Below, in pieces: positions 19,286 through 27,121 of a stretch of 53,530 nt of DNA. A program made the translations under genes and the position numbers. The stretch spans positions 1-53,530 of the forward strand of contig JAJPJA010000075.1 of assembly GCA_021324455.1 (NCBI GenBank). The letters run 5' to 3'. Positions within the stretch are counted from its first letter, which is position 1. Every line of letters starts with the position of its first letter. The DNA is from Pseudomonadota bacterium. GTDB lineage: Bacteria > Desulfobacterota > Binatia > Binatales > Binataceae. The notes under the pieces are model-generated. The model made no database searches, was not told the DNA's origin, and saw only the letters and a list, made by a program, of their open reading frames with translations.

Positions 19286-20830
19286 ATGAACCCCGCATCC
19301 GCATCGCCGCGGCGCATCGCCTGCCTGCTGGTAAAGGATTTTCCACTGGCGGCGGCGATGCGCGCCAATCCGGAGTTGCGCACTGTAGCTTTCGCCCTGA
19401 GTATCGGCAAAGGGCCGCGCGCTCCGCTCGGCTATGTTTCAGGCGCGGCCCGCAGCGCCGGAATCGTTGCCGGGATGACGGTGGCGCAGGCCAATGCGGT
19501 CGCGCCCGATCTGACGGTTGTGCCGCGCAATCCCGCGCTTGAACAGGCCGCGGCAGACGCCCTGCTGGACGCGGCACAGTCGTTCTCACCGGTAGTCGAA
19601 GATGGCGGTCCGGGCCGCGTCTATCTCGATTTGGCCGGACTCAGCGGTCTTTACGGCGCCGAGGATAACATGGCGGGGGAATTGGCTCGCCGTGTCCGTC
19701 AGGTCGGGATGGAAGCCGAGATCGGAATCGCGGCGAACAAGGAGGTCGCTTATCTGGCTGCCCGCTGCGGCGGTAACAGGATTATCGACGCGGGGCGCGA
19801 GCGCGAATTTCTCCATTGGGTGCCGCTCGAGCTGCTCGGATTGGAATCTGAAGTAGAACTTCAATTTGAGCGCCTGGGGATCCGCCGTCTCGGCGACCTG
19901 TCGCGGCTGGACGCGCGCGAATTGGGCAGCCGGATGGGCGCCGGCGCGGTGGAAATAGTTCGCTTGATCAGCGGTCATACCGGCGGTCCCCTGGTTGCCC
20001 GGTGCGCCGCCGAGATTTTCAGCGAAAAAATAGAGCTGGAATACGCCATCGAATTGCTTGAGCCGCTCGGTTTTATCCTGCGCGGGATGCTGGAGCGGCT
20101 GTGCGCCCGGCTTAAACTACGCGGACTGGTTGCCGGCGATTTGACGCTCTCGCTCGAGCTGGTGGGGCATCGGCGCGACCAACGGCGGATAAGGGTGGCC
20201 GCCGCCAGCAACGAAGTCCGCTCCCTGCTGACGCTGATCATTCTGGACCTGGAGAAGTCACCGCCGCCGCAAGGTGTGGAGGCGGTGCAATTAGGCGCGC
20301 ACGCGCGCATCCCGCGTCCTGCCCAAAGCGATATGTTTCTGCCGCCGGCGCCCGCGCCCGAGCGTTTGCAGACCACTCTGGCGCGTCTGGCCGCGCTGTG
20401 CGGACCCGAGCGCGTAGGAACCCTGCTTCCCGCCAATTCGCATCGCCCCGAGGCCACGGAACGGGTGGACTTCGCGCCGCCCGCCGCCGCTGCGCCGCCG
20501 CCCGAACAGGACGCGATGGGCGTCAACCGAATCGTGCTGCGCGCCATCCGCCCGGCGCAGGAGGTTGAAGTGATGTCCTCGCGCGGGATGCCGGAGTTTG
20601 TGCGCGGAGCGCGGATATGCGCCCGCGTGGTTTCCATCGCGGGTCCATGGCGGCGGCAGGGCGAATGGTGGAAGGCGGCGCTGGAGTGTGAAGACGGCCT
20701 GGCCAACCGCATCCTGTCAGGCGGTTTCGCCCATGATTATTACGAGATGGCGCTGGATGACGGCGGAGTTTACCGCGTGTTCCGCGATTTGCGCTCCGAC
20801 CGATGGTACGTCGATGGAATTTACGATTGA
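19286..20830 (+). CDS. imuB: ImuB, catalytically dead Y-family polymerase homologue
   Basis: ImuB links DnaE2 to the sliding clamp and is not itself a polymerase. The 514-aa protein shows the Y-family layout: ACLLVKDFPLAAAMRANPEL, YVSGAARSAGIVAGMTVAQA, then GRVYLDLAGLSGLYG. In active polymerases the latter carries the Asp-Glu pair; here the second acidic residue is absent, as is usual for ImuB. The clamp-binding motif is visible as QSDMFLP near residue 350. A C-terminal region (WWKAALECEDGL, YRVFRDLRSDRWYVDGIYD) matches the ImuB tail. It runs head-to-tail with imuA and converges with the hydrolase gene. Confidence 0.93.
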   Translation: MNPASASPRRIACLLVKDFPLAAAMRANPELRTVAFALSIGKGPRAPLGYVSGAARSAGIVAGMTVAQANAVAPDLTVVPRNPALEQAAADALLDAAQSFSPVVEDGGPGRVYLDLAGLSGLYGAEDNMAGELARRVRQVGMEAEIGIAANKEVAYLAARCGGNRIIDAGREREFLHWVPLELLGLESEVELQFERLGIRRLGDLSRLDARELGSRMGAGAVEIVRLISGHTGGPLVARCAAEIFSEKIELEYAIELLEPLGFILRGMLERLCARLKLRGLVAGDLTLSLELVGHRRDQRRIRVAAASNEVRSLLTLIILDLEKSPPPQGVEAVQLGAHARIPRPAQSDMFLPPAPAPERLQTTLARLAALCGPERVGTLLPANSHRPEATERVDFAPPAAAAPPPEQDAMGVNRIVLRAIRPAQEVEVMSSRGMPEFVRGARICARVVSIAGPWRRQGEWWKAALECEDGLANRILSGGFAHDYYEMALDDGGVYRVFRDLRSDRWYVDGIYD

Positions 20831-20843
20831 TGCGCGCGCCGCC

Positions 20844-21644
20844 TCAACGCTGCAGAAATTGGACGATTCGCTGATGAATGCCCAGCGGATTTTCGGCGAA
20901 GAAATTATGCCCGGCATTGGGGATCATGAACACTTCGGCCTGCGGGATGCGGCTTTTCAGCACCTGCGCGTTTTCCGGCTTGATCAGAATATCGCGCTCG
21001 CCGTGGACTATCAGCACCGGGCATTTTATTTGCGGCAGGCGCTCGTAGCTGTCGAATTGCGCGATTCCTTCCAGCGTGCGATCGATCACTTCGGGCGGCG
21101 CCGGCGGAATCATCGCCGCTCCCATCAGCGCCATCTGCTTGACCTCCGGATGCGCCGCGACGAAATCGGGCGGATGCACCACCGGCAGCAGAATATCGAT
21201 CGCGCGCTCCGGATCGGTCGACATCAGTTTCATCGCGGTGAGCAGCGCCGCGATGGTTTCTTCGGCTGGCGCAGCCGCGGCCGGTCCGCCCGTGGTGGTG
21301 CATCCAAGCACCAGTTTGCGGACTTTGCCGGGATGGCGCAGGGCGAGTTCCTGCGCGATCATCCCGCCCATCGAAATGCCGTAGACCGACGCCGATGCGA
21401 TTCCCAGCGCGTCGAGCAACGCGGCCGCGTCGTCCGCCATCTCGGAAATCCGGTATGACCCCGGCTTTTCGGAATTGCCGGTGCCGCGATTATCGAAGTA
21501 GATGCATTGGAAGCCGGAGAGCATCGGCAGCACCGGCATCCACGCGATACCCGGCGCGCCGAAGCCCATGATCAGCAGCAACGGCTCGCCCGCGCCGAAA
21601 GTATCGTAGCTCAGATTGATCGCGCCCGCTTTGACGATCGGCAT
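20844..21644 (-). CDS. alpha/beta hydrolase
   Basis: The chosen start MPIVKAGAINLSYDTFG gives 266 aa; a longer frame would begin inside the terminator of the neighbouring gene. The nucleophile is the Ser of VYGISMGGMIAQELA, the acid is in VLIVHGERDILI and the catalytic His is in IPNAGHNFF. NRGTGNSEKP is the typical oxyanion-side loop. Proteins of this group include lactonases such as PcaD and various esterases; the substrate is unknown. It converges with imuB (13 bases) and is probably transcribed alone, starting after the Rieske terminator. Confidence 0.88.
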   Translation of the reverse strand: MPIVKAGAINLSYDTFGAGEPLLLIMGFGAPGIAWMPVLPMLSGFQCIYFDNRGTGNSEKPGSYRISEMADDAAALLDALGIASASVYGISMGGMIAQELALRHPGKVRKLVLGCTTTGGPAAAAPAEETIAALLTAMKLMSTDPERAIDILLPVVHPPDFVAAHPEVKQMALMGAAMIPPAPPEVIDRTLEGIAQFDSYERLPQIKCPVLIVHGERDILIKPENAQVLKSRIPQAEVFMIPNAGHNFFAENPLGIHQRIVQFLQR

Positions 21645-21674
21645 AAACCGCACTTCCGCAAAAAGTTTAACCGC

Positions 21675-21710
21675 AAATAAAAAGGGCACGGCCGATCGGC
21701 AGCCGTGCCC
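21675..21710 (-). terminator. rho-independent terminator after the Rieske gene
   Basis: On the minus strand a 9-bp perfect stem GGGCACGGC/GCCGTGCCC with a 9-base loop is followed at once by TTTTTATTTG. It lies 25 bases past the Rieske stop and isolates that gene from the hydrolase gene downstream. Confidence 0.9.
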
Positions 21711-21734
21711 TGAGTCGCGCCGCCGCCATCGGCG

Positions 21735-22346
21735 TCACACCTTCAATATGCTCTCCGGATGCTGCTCGTTGGGATCGATCCCAGGCTCCATCCGATACAC
21801 CACCGACTTGTCCACCTCGAGCTGTCCGTCCTCGGCGATGTAGATCTTGAAGCGGTCCATCGGACGGGGTGCGGGACCTTCGAAATTGAGTCCGCTGATG
21901 TAATACCCCGAACCGTGGCACGGACACTTGAATTTCTGCTCCGTCGCAAGCCATCGCGGAGTGCATCCCAGATGGGTGCATTTGGCGAAAATCGCGTAGA
22001 AGCCGGCTTTGGTATGGATGATCCAGGTGCGGTAGGCCTGCTTGTATTTTTCGCTGACTTCGCCGATCACGTAGTCGGTCGGATAGCCGGCCTTGAACTT
22101 CGAGGGCGGCAGAAACAGCACGCGCGGGAAGGCCGAGCGGACCGCGGCCAGCAATCCGACCAGCGAAAAAGCGGTGAAACCGCCCCATCCCAGACGGCCG
22201 AGGAAATCGCGCCGGCTCCAGAGCGAACCCAGTTCGGCCTTTTCGCGCTCGCGCTTGGAGCGCTCCTTGGCCTGCTCCTCGTTGCGCCATTTTTTGAGCT
22301 CCGCCTCATCAACCGGAGCTTTTCCTTTGGGTGCTGCCGCTGCCAT
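21735..22346 (-). CDS. Rieske [2Fe-2S] protein of a cytochrome bc-type complex, Tat-exported
   Basis: The 203-aa protein carries the cluster ligands in two boxes, CTHLGC and CPCHGSGY, so it should be a high-potential Rieske subunit passing electrons from quinol to cytochrome c. A charged N-terminal extension of about 40 residues precedes the twin-arginine motif SRRDFLGRLG and a hydrophobic segment, which anchors it in the inner membrane with the cluster outside. Genes for cytochrome b or c1 normally sit beside it, but none is here: the gene is flanked by a terminator and a divergent ACAD gene. It is an orphan subunit or serves a complex coded elsewhere. Confidence 0.92.
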   Translation of the reverse strand: MAAAAPKGKAPVDEAELKKWRNEEQAKERSKREREKAELGSLWSRRDFLGRLGWGGFTAFSLVGLLAAVRSAFPRVLFLPPSKFKAGYPTDYVIGEVSEKYKQAYRTWIIHTKAGFYAIFAKCTHLGCTPRWLATEQKFKCPCHGSGYYISGLNFEGPAPRPMDRFKIYIAEDGQLEVDKSVVYRMEPGIDPNEQHPESILKV

Positions 22347-22656
22347 TTAACTGCTGCGACCTCCGATACCTGTACAAAGCCGCCGTGCGGCGCGCCGCAC
22401 GGCCATGGTTGTGGCTCTCGTTAAAGGGACCGTTGTCCCTGACACATTTCCCGCAATTTCCGGGCGCTGCAAAAATAAGGATCGGAGAACTATTAGCTGA
22501 ATCGAATCCCGCGATCCCATCGCTTCCAGCTATTCTTATACAATCCCCTATCGCGACATTCAACTCGCTAAGCTATGACGTATAGGGCTTGGGCCCGGGG
22601 GATGCGCGCATAACAGGGCCGTCCCTCCCCAACCTGTCCACAGAGGATCTTTTACA
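22347..22656. promoter_or_regulatory. divergent promoter region with a 22-bp perfect palindrome at 22382-22403
   Basis: These 310 bases separate the Rieske gene (minus) from the ACAD gene (plus). GCCGTGCGGCG (22382-22392) is followed immediately by its exact reverse complement, 36 bases before the Rieske start. A GATACCTGTA element (22365-22374) lies between the palindrome and that start, and AT-rich sequence with TTATACAAT at about 22534-22542 may belong to the ACAD promoter. An operator or cruciform is plausible; no regulator is coded nearby. Confidence 0.45.
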
Positions 22657-23811
22657 ATGGATTTTGCCTTCAACTCCGACCAGCAGATGCTGCAGACAAC
22701 GCTGTCCGAGTTTGCCCGCAACGAACTTGCCCCATCTTACGCCGCGCGCGACGCCGACGTCGACCTGCCGCGCGATCTGATTCTGAAGCTGGGCCAGATG
22801 GGTCTGCTGGCGCCGACCGTGGGGCAGGCCTTCGGCGGACAGGACCTCGATCACGTTTCGCTGGGAATCGCGCACGAGGAAATCGCCCGCGCCGACTTCA
22901 ACGCCGCCTACGTCATGATGCTGTCGGCGCTGGTCGCCACCATTGTGGCCGAGCATGGCGACGAGCGCCAGCGCGCGGCGTTTCTGCCCGAGATCTGCAG
23001 CGGACGGGTTTTGCCCGGCCTGGCGGTCACCGAGCCGGGGCGCGGGTCGGACGCCGCCCATGTCAGCTTCAGCGCGCGCCGCGAGGGCGACGAATACATC
23101 CTCAACGGCGAGAAAAGCTCGATTTCCTTCGCCTCCTACGCCGACTGCGCGATTGTGATGGCGCGCACCGGAGGCGCCGCGGCGGGGGCGCGGGGAGTGA
23201 GCGCGTTTTACGTCGATCTGCATTCGCCCGGGGTTTCTCGCTCGCGCTTTGCCGATTTGGGCAGCCGCGCGATCGGCCGCGGCCAGCTCTTTTTCGACGC
23301 CGTCCGCGTGCCGGCGGCCAATCGCGTCGGTCCCGAAGGCGCCGGATTTGTCGAAGTGATGAAGGGCTTCGATTTCAGCCGCGTGCTGATCGCGCTGATG
23401 TGTATCGGAGCGGCGGAGCAAAGCCTGGACGAGACCTGCCGCTATGTGGCGCAGCGCCAGGCCTTCGGCGGCAGCCTGGCGCGCTTCGAGGGCGTATCCT
23501 TTCCGCTGGCGGAAGCGTCGATACGGCTGCGTGCCGCGCGTCTGCTGTGCTACGAGACGCTATGGCGCAAGGACCGCGGCCTGCCGCATACCGCGGAAGC
23601 CGCCGGATGCAAATGGCTGGGACCGGAACTGGCCGCCGACGTACTGCATCAATGCCTGCTGCTGCATGGGCATCTGGGCTTCAGCCGCGAACTGCCCCAT
23701 CAGCAACGCCTGCGCGACGTGATCGGTCTGGAAATCGGCGACGGCACCGCCCAGATCATGAAGCTGGTGGTGGCGCGCAAGCTGCTGGGCGAGGTCTCGC
23801 GGCCCTACTGA
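22657..23811 (+). CDS. acyl-CoA dehydrogenase, cyclohexanecarboxyl-CoA dehydrogenase-like
   Basis: The 384-aa FAD enzyme has the full ACAD plan: helical N-domain from MDFAFNSDQQMLQTTLSEFA, LAVTEPGRGSDA at the flavin, and a C-domain with RQAFGGSLARFEGVSFPLAE. The tail LRDVIGLEIGDGTAQIMKLV and DFSRVLIALMCIGAAE closely recall AliB/cyclohexanecarboxyl-CoA dehydrogenases of alicyclic acid and benzoate pathways. Where most ACADs have Glu-Gly-Thr near residue 370, this protein has Asp-Gly-Thr. I infer action on a cyclic or branched acyl-CoA. No other beta-oxidation gene adjoins it. Confidence 0.85.
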   Translation: MDFAFNSDQQMLQTTLSEFARNELAPSYAARDADVDLPRDLILKLGQMGLLAPTVGQAFGGQDLDHVSLGIAHEEIARADFNAAYVMMLSALVATIVAEHGDERQRAAFLPEICSGRVLPGLAVTEPGRGSDAAHVSFSARREGDEYILNGEKSSISFASYADCAIVMARTGGAAAGARGVSAFYVDLHSPGVSRSRFADLGSRAIGRGQLFFDAVRVPAANRVGPEGAGFVEVMKGFDFSRVLIALMCIGAAEQSLDETCRYVAQRQAFGGSLARFEGVSFPLAEASIRLRAARLLCYETLWRKDRGLPHTAEAAGCKWLGPELAADVLHQCLLLHGHLGFSRELPHQQRLRDVIGLEIGDGTAQIMKLVVARKLLGEVSRPY

Positions 23812-23823
23812 AGCCAACTGCGG

Positions 23824-24660
23824 CTACCAGTCGTAGCCGACTCCCACGCCGCCGCCGCCGCGGTCGGAGGTGGTGGGGAAGATCCAGTAATGTTCGGGAT
23901 TGTCGCCGTGCTGCTTGTGCAGGTAGTAGAGCAGCTCGGTGGTGCCGACGCCCAGCAGCCCGGCGCCGACCACGTCGGAAAACCAGTGCGCGTCATGGCC
24001 CATGCGGCCCAGTCCCACCGCGACCGCGGCTGAATACGCCGGCAGCGCCACATACCATTGGTAGTTGTAATGCTGGCTGATACCGGCCGCCAGCGCGAAC
24101 ACCGGCGTCGCCTCTCCGGAGACGAACGACTGGCCGCCCTTGAACCACGCCCAGGCGCCTTTGCCGGCGTTGGGGCGTTCGCGTCCGAATCCGTATTTCA
24201 GCGCCAAAGCGGCAACGCTGGCCGCCGCGACGCCCTCGCCCGTGGTGATCATGTCCTGACGGGCTTTGGCGTCGTTGGTAACCAGACCGGAGATGTAAAT
24301 GAATCCGGCGGCGGCGGCGAGCGAGTAGGTGCCGGCGTCTTCAAGCCCGGTCGCGGCGCCGCTGGACATGCTGCGAATCTGGGAGCGGATGGTGGGGTCG
24401 AGCGCGAACGCTCCGCCCAATGCCGCGCCGGCGCCCGCAATCGTGAGGTACACGCGCGGCTCGGTCAGCATGTCAAAGCGGAAATGCAACGGCGCCGTGA
24501 TCGCGTCCTGGGCGTCCTGCATGCCGTTGTTCATGGTGTATTTGAAATCCGATCCGAGCTCGCTGAAGAGGTCAGGCGAACCGGCATAGACCGGGATCGA
24601 CCCGGCGAGCATCGCGGCGATCGCCACCACGCACACAACTCCACGGCATTGACTTTTCAT
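23824..24660 (-). CDS. exported PAP2-family phosphatase
   Basis: PAP2 enzymes dephosphorylate lipid phosphates such as undecaprenyl pyrophosphate or phosphatidate, usually on the outer face of the membrane. The start at 24660 gives 278 aa with a clean signal peptide (VVCVVAIAAMLAGSIPVYAG). Motif 1 is KYGFGRERP and motif 3 is GRMGHDAHWFSDVVG, both intact. Motif 2, normally Pro-Ser-Gly-His, reads FVSGEA, so the general-acid His is replaced by Glu. Several hydrophobic segments lie between the motifs. A Gly-rich tail (RGGGGVGVGYDW) ending in an aromatic residue suggests an outer-membrane-associated form. Confidence 0.82.
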   Translation of the reverse strand: MKSQCRGVVCVVAIAAMLAGSIPVYAGSPDLFSELGSDFKYTMNNGMQDAQDAITAPLHFRFDMLTEPRVYLTIAGAGAALGGAFALDPTIRSQIRSMSSGAATGLEDAGTYSLAAAAGFIYISGLVTNDAKARQDMITTGEGVAAASVAALALKYGFGRERPNAGKGAWAWFKGGQSFVSGEATPVFALAAGISQHYNYQWYVALPAYSAAVAVGLGRMGHDAHWFSDVVGAGLLGVGTTELLYYLHKQHGDNPEHYWIFPTTSDRGGGGVGVGYDW

Positions 24661-24952
24661 TTCCGCACGGCCCCCGAAAAAATATGGGTTATAGCTCGCG
24701 AGGGTACTTTCTAATCCAAAAAACGACCAGGAACAAGACGGGAATAGCATCAACGATGCCGCTGTGCGGAATTATTCACCACGGCTGTGGACAGGATCGG
24801 AGCAAAAAGATGCGGGATTGTGCCTCCACGCGCGTCGGATGTGCCGCAGCCGTTTTTCCGTTCGCGCATCATCGCGGCAAATGCTCAAGACGCGATGGAC
24901 GACAGGCGCGGCAGGGTATAAACGCACTTAGCTCCATGGAGGAGAGGGCTTT

Positions 24953-25963
24953 ATGAAATACGTCAGGCTGGGAGATACCGGAGTCAGCGTTTCGCGCATT
25001 TGCCTGGGATGCGGCACCTACGGCGACAAGAAATGGTATCCGTGGATACTGGACGAGGCGGAGGCGCGGCCCCATTTTGCCCGCGCCATTGAGGACGGGA
25101 TCAATTTCTTCGATACCGCCAATCGCTACTCGGCCGGCGTCAGCGAGTCGATTACCGGACGCTGGCTGTCCGAGATGGGCAAGCGCGACGAGTTGGTGAT
25201 CGCGACCAAGGTGTTCGGCCGGATCGCCGAGGGTCCGAACATGGCCGGGCTTTCGCGCAAGCACATCATCCAGAACTGCGAGGCGTCGCTCAGACGGCTG
25301 CGCACGGATTACATCGATTTGTACTACATGCATCGATGGGACTTCACCACGCCGATCGAGGAGACCGTCGGCGCGTTCGACTATCTGATCGATTCGGGCA
25401 AGGTCCGTTATCTGGGCGCCAGCAGCATGGCGGCGTGGCAATTCTCCAAGGCCATCTACACCGCGCGCGCATTCGGGCATCGATTCTCCGCGATGCAGAA
25501 TCTCTACAACCTGGCGTATCGGGAGGAAGAGCGCGAGATGATTCCGCTGTGCGTCGACCAGGGCGTCGCCGTGGTGCCGTACAATACGCTGGCGCAGGGG
25601 TTTTTATCGGGTAATCGCGACCGCGCCGGAAACACGAGCACACCGCGCGCGCAGCGCGACCAGTCCGCGGCCGCGTGGTACGCGCGCGATGAGGACTTCG
25701 ACGTGCAGGACGCGGTCAGGAAGGTCGCCGCGGATCGCGGCGTGACGATGTCGCAGGTGGCGCTGGCGTGGACGCTGCAGGCGCCGGGGGTCACTTCGGT
25801 GATATTCGGCACCTCGAAGATCGAGCATATCGATGAAGCGGTCAACGCGCTGGAGGTGAAGCTGTCGGCGGAGGAAGTGGCGGCGCTGGAAGCGCCCTAC
25901 AGGGTGCGCGGCATCATCGGCCACGACCAGCCCCAGGCCTCGCGTATGCTGCGCCGGCGCTGA
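24953..25963 (+). CDS. aldo/keto reductase
   Basis: This 336-aa NADPH-dependent TIM-barrel protein carries the catalytic tetrad: Asp and Tyr in FFDTANRYSAG, Lys in LVIATKVFG and His in YYMHRWDFTTP. DYIDLYYMHRWD and GVTSVIFGTSKIEHI are diagnostic of the AKR superfamily, close to the YghZ/Kv-beta subgroup. The start has an excellent GGAGGAGAGGG site. Substrates of such proteins are reactive aldehydes and ketones; none can be assigned. It converges on the selenoprotein gene with a one-base gap. Confidence 0.9.
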   Translation: MKYVRLGDTGVSVSRICLGCGTYGDKKWYPWILDEAEARPHFARAIEDGINFFDTANRYSAGVSESITGRWLSEMGKRDELVIATKVFGRIAEGPNMAGLSRKHIIQNCEASLRRLRTDYIDLYYMHRWDFTTPIEETVGAFDYLIDSGKVRYLGASSMAAWQFSKAIYTARAFGHRFSAMQNLYNLAYREEEREMIPLCVDQGVAVVPYNTLAQGFLSGNRDRAGNTSTPRAQRDQSAAAWYARDEDFDVQDAVRKVAADRGVTMSQVALAWTLQAPGVTSVIFGTSKIEHIDEAVNALEVKLSAEEVAALEAPYRVRGIIGHDQPQASRMLRRR

Positions 25964-25964
25964 T

Positions 25965-27047
25965 TCACTTTCCCGCCGGGGATTGGATCGTTACCGGCAC
26001 GGAGAAATCAATCGTGCGCGGCAGTTTGCAAAGCTCGTCGTTGCATTCCTGCAGTTGCAGTTGTCCTCCAATCTGATGCGCGCCCGGCTTCAGGCCCCCG
26101 GCCAGAACCATCACCCCGGCCGCGCGAAAGCTGCCGCTGTAAACCGGCATGCTCTCGCCCAGCGACGCAATTCTTATCAGCCGCGCCGGGGGAAACTTCA
26201 GCGACTGGCGGGAGACGGCCGCCGAATCCAACCGCAGCGCGGTCGGGGTATAATTCGACGGCAGCGGCTCGCCATAGATATGCCACGGCGGTTTCACCGT
26301 GAAACCCACCGCCATGCCCAGTTCCTGTCCGGCGAAGGCCCGATCAGATGAAAGCTGCAGTGTTGCTTGCACGTCGTCCGCCCGAATCCTGACTTTCGCG
26401 CCGCGGCCGGCGCCAAAATCCTGCAGCAGCACTTCGGACGCCGTCGGCCGCTCGCGATAGTCGTTGAGAAACTGCTTGTCGCGCACCACGCCGCCGGCAC
26501 CGATCAGGTACTGGCCCGGAAACGGAATTCCATACAGCGGCAGACTTCGGGGGATGTTCACGTTGAAGATGCCGTAGGCCCGGATCACCCGGCTGCCCCG
26601 GTCCGACAGCATCGGAAACGCGATCAGATGGGCCGCGGCGAAGCGGCTGAGGACCGCCTGCGAGTCGTAGCTGACGCTGGCCAGACCGATGCCGTTTGCC
26701 TTAAGCGCCGCGTAGTCGTTTTGCAGCTCGACGAGCTGCGATCGGCAGTAGGGTCACCAATCGGCGCTGCGCACGAACACCAGCAGCAGTCCGTTGGGGC
26801 CGCTGAGGTCGCGCAGCGAATGCACGCGTCCGTTCTGGTCCGGCAGCGAGAAGTCCGGTGCGCGCTCGCCGATCCGGATACCGCTGCTGACATTGCGGTT
26901 TTGCAGCGCCGTGAACCAGCCGAGCAGCGCCCATCCGCAAGCCGCCAGAGTCACTAGCACGGCGGCCGCGCCCAGCGCCCGTCGCCGCACACGGCGCGGC
27001 GCGCCGTATGCGCAGGGCGCAGCCTCTTTGGCGGGTATGGTGTTCAT
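25965..27047 (-). CDS. predicted selenoprotein: thioredoxin-like domain (UPYC) fused to a DsbD-N-like domain
   Basis: One reading frame of 361 codons runs from the ATG at 27047 to 25965, interrupted only by TGA at 26754-26756. The TGA falls in LVFVRSADW-TGA-PYCRSQLVEL, exactly where the first Cys of a CxxC redox site belongs, so I read it as selenocysteine 98 with Cys101. Homology continues across it (LPDQNGRVHSLRDLSG before, LQNDYAALKANGIGL after). Residues about 22-45 form a membrane segment with a possible LAAC lipobox. Residues about 57-190 are redoxin-like. Residues about 225-355 resemble the DsbD N-terminal domain with a Cys335/Cys340 pair (ECNDELCKLP). A thiol-redox role in the periplasm is inferred. 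Sec machinery is not in this window. A pseudogene or a single-base error is the alternative. Confidence 0.8.
26723..26739 (-). promoter_or_regulatory. bacterial SECIS-like hairpin downstream of the UGA codon
   Basis: On the coding (minus) strand the stem GCAGCTC/GAGCTGC (7 perfect pairs) closes a three-base loop GTC. Twenty-one bases separate the TGA from the loop. Known bacterial SECIS elements have the apical loop 16-37 bases after UGA with a G among the first loop bases, commonly followed by U; both conditions are met. It lies inside the coding region, as bacterial elements must. It was recognised by eye, not by folding. Confidence 0.7.
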
Positions 27048-27121
27048 CGTCGTGCAAATCGAGCGTTCACGGAACCGGTTCGGGTCCTATCACGAACCAG
27101 GCCGATCGAGGAGGGCGGCGA

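Noticed and set aside
25965..27047. Two separate genes (a 97-aa N-terminal fragment and a 215-aa C-terminal protein)
   Set aside because: Both are in the same frame around a single TGA placed at an active-site Cys position with a SECIS-like hairpin; one selenoprotein explains this better than a nonsense mutation.
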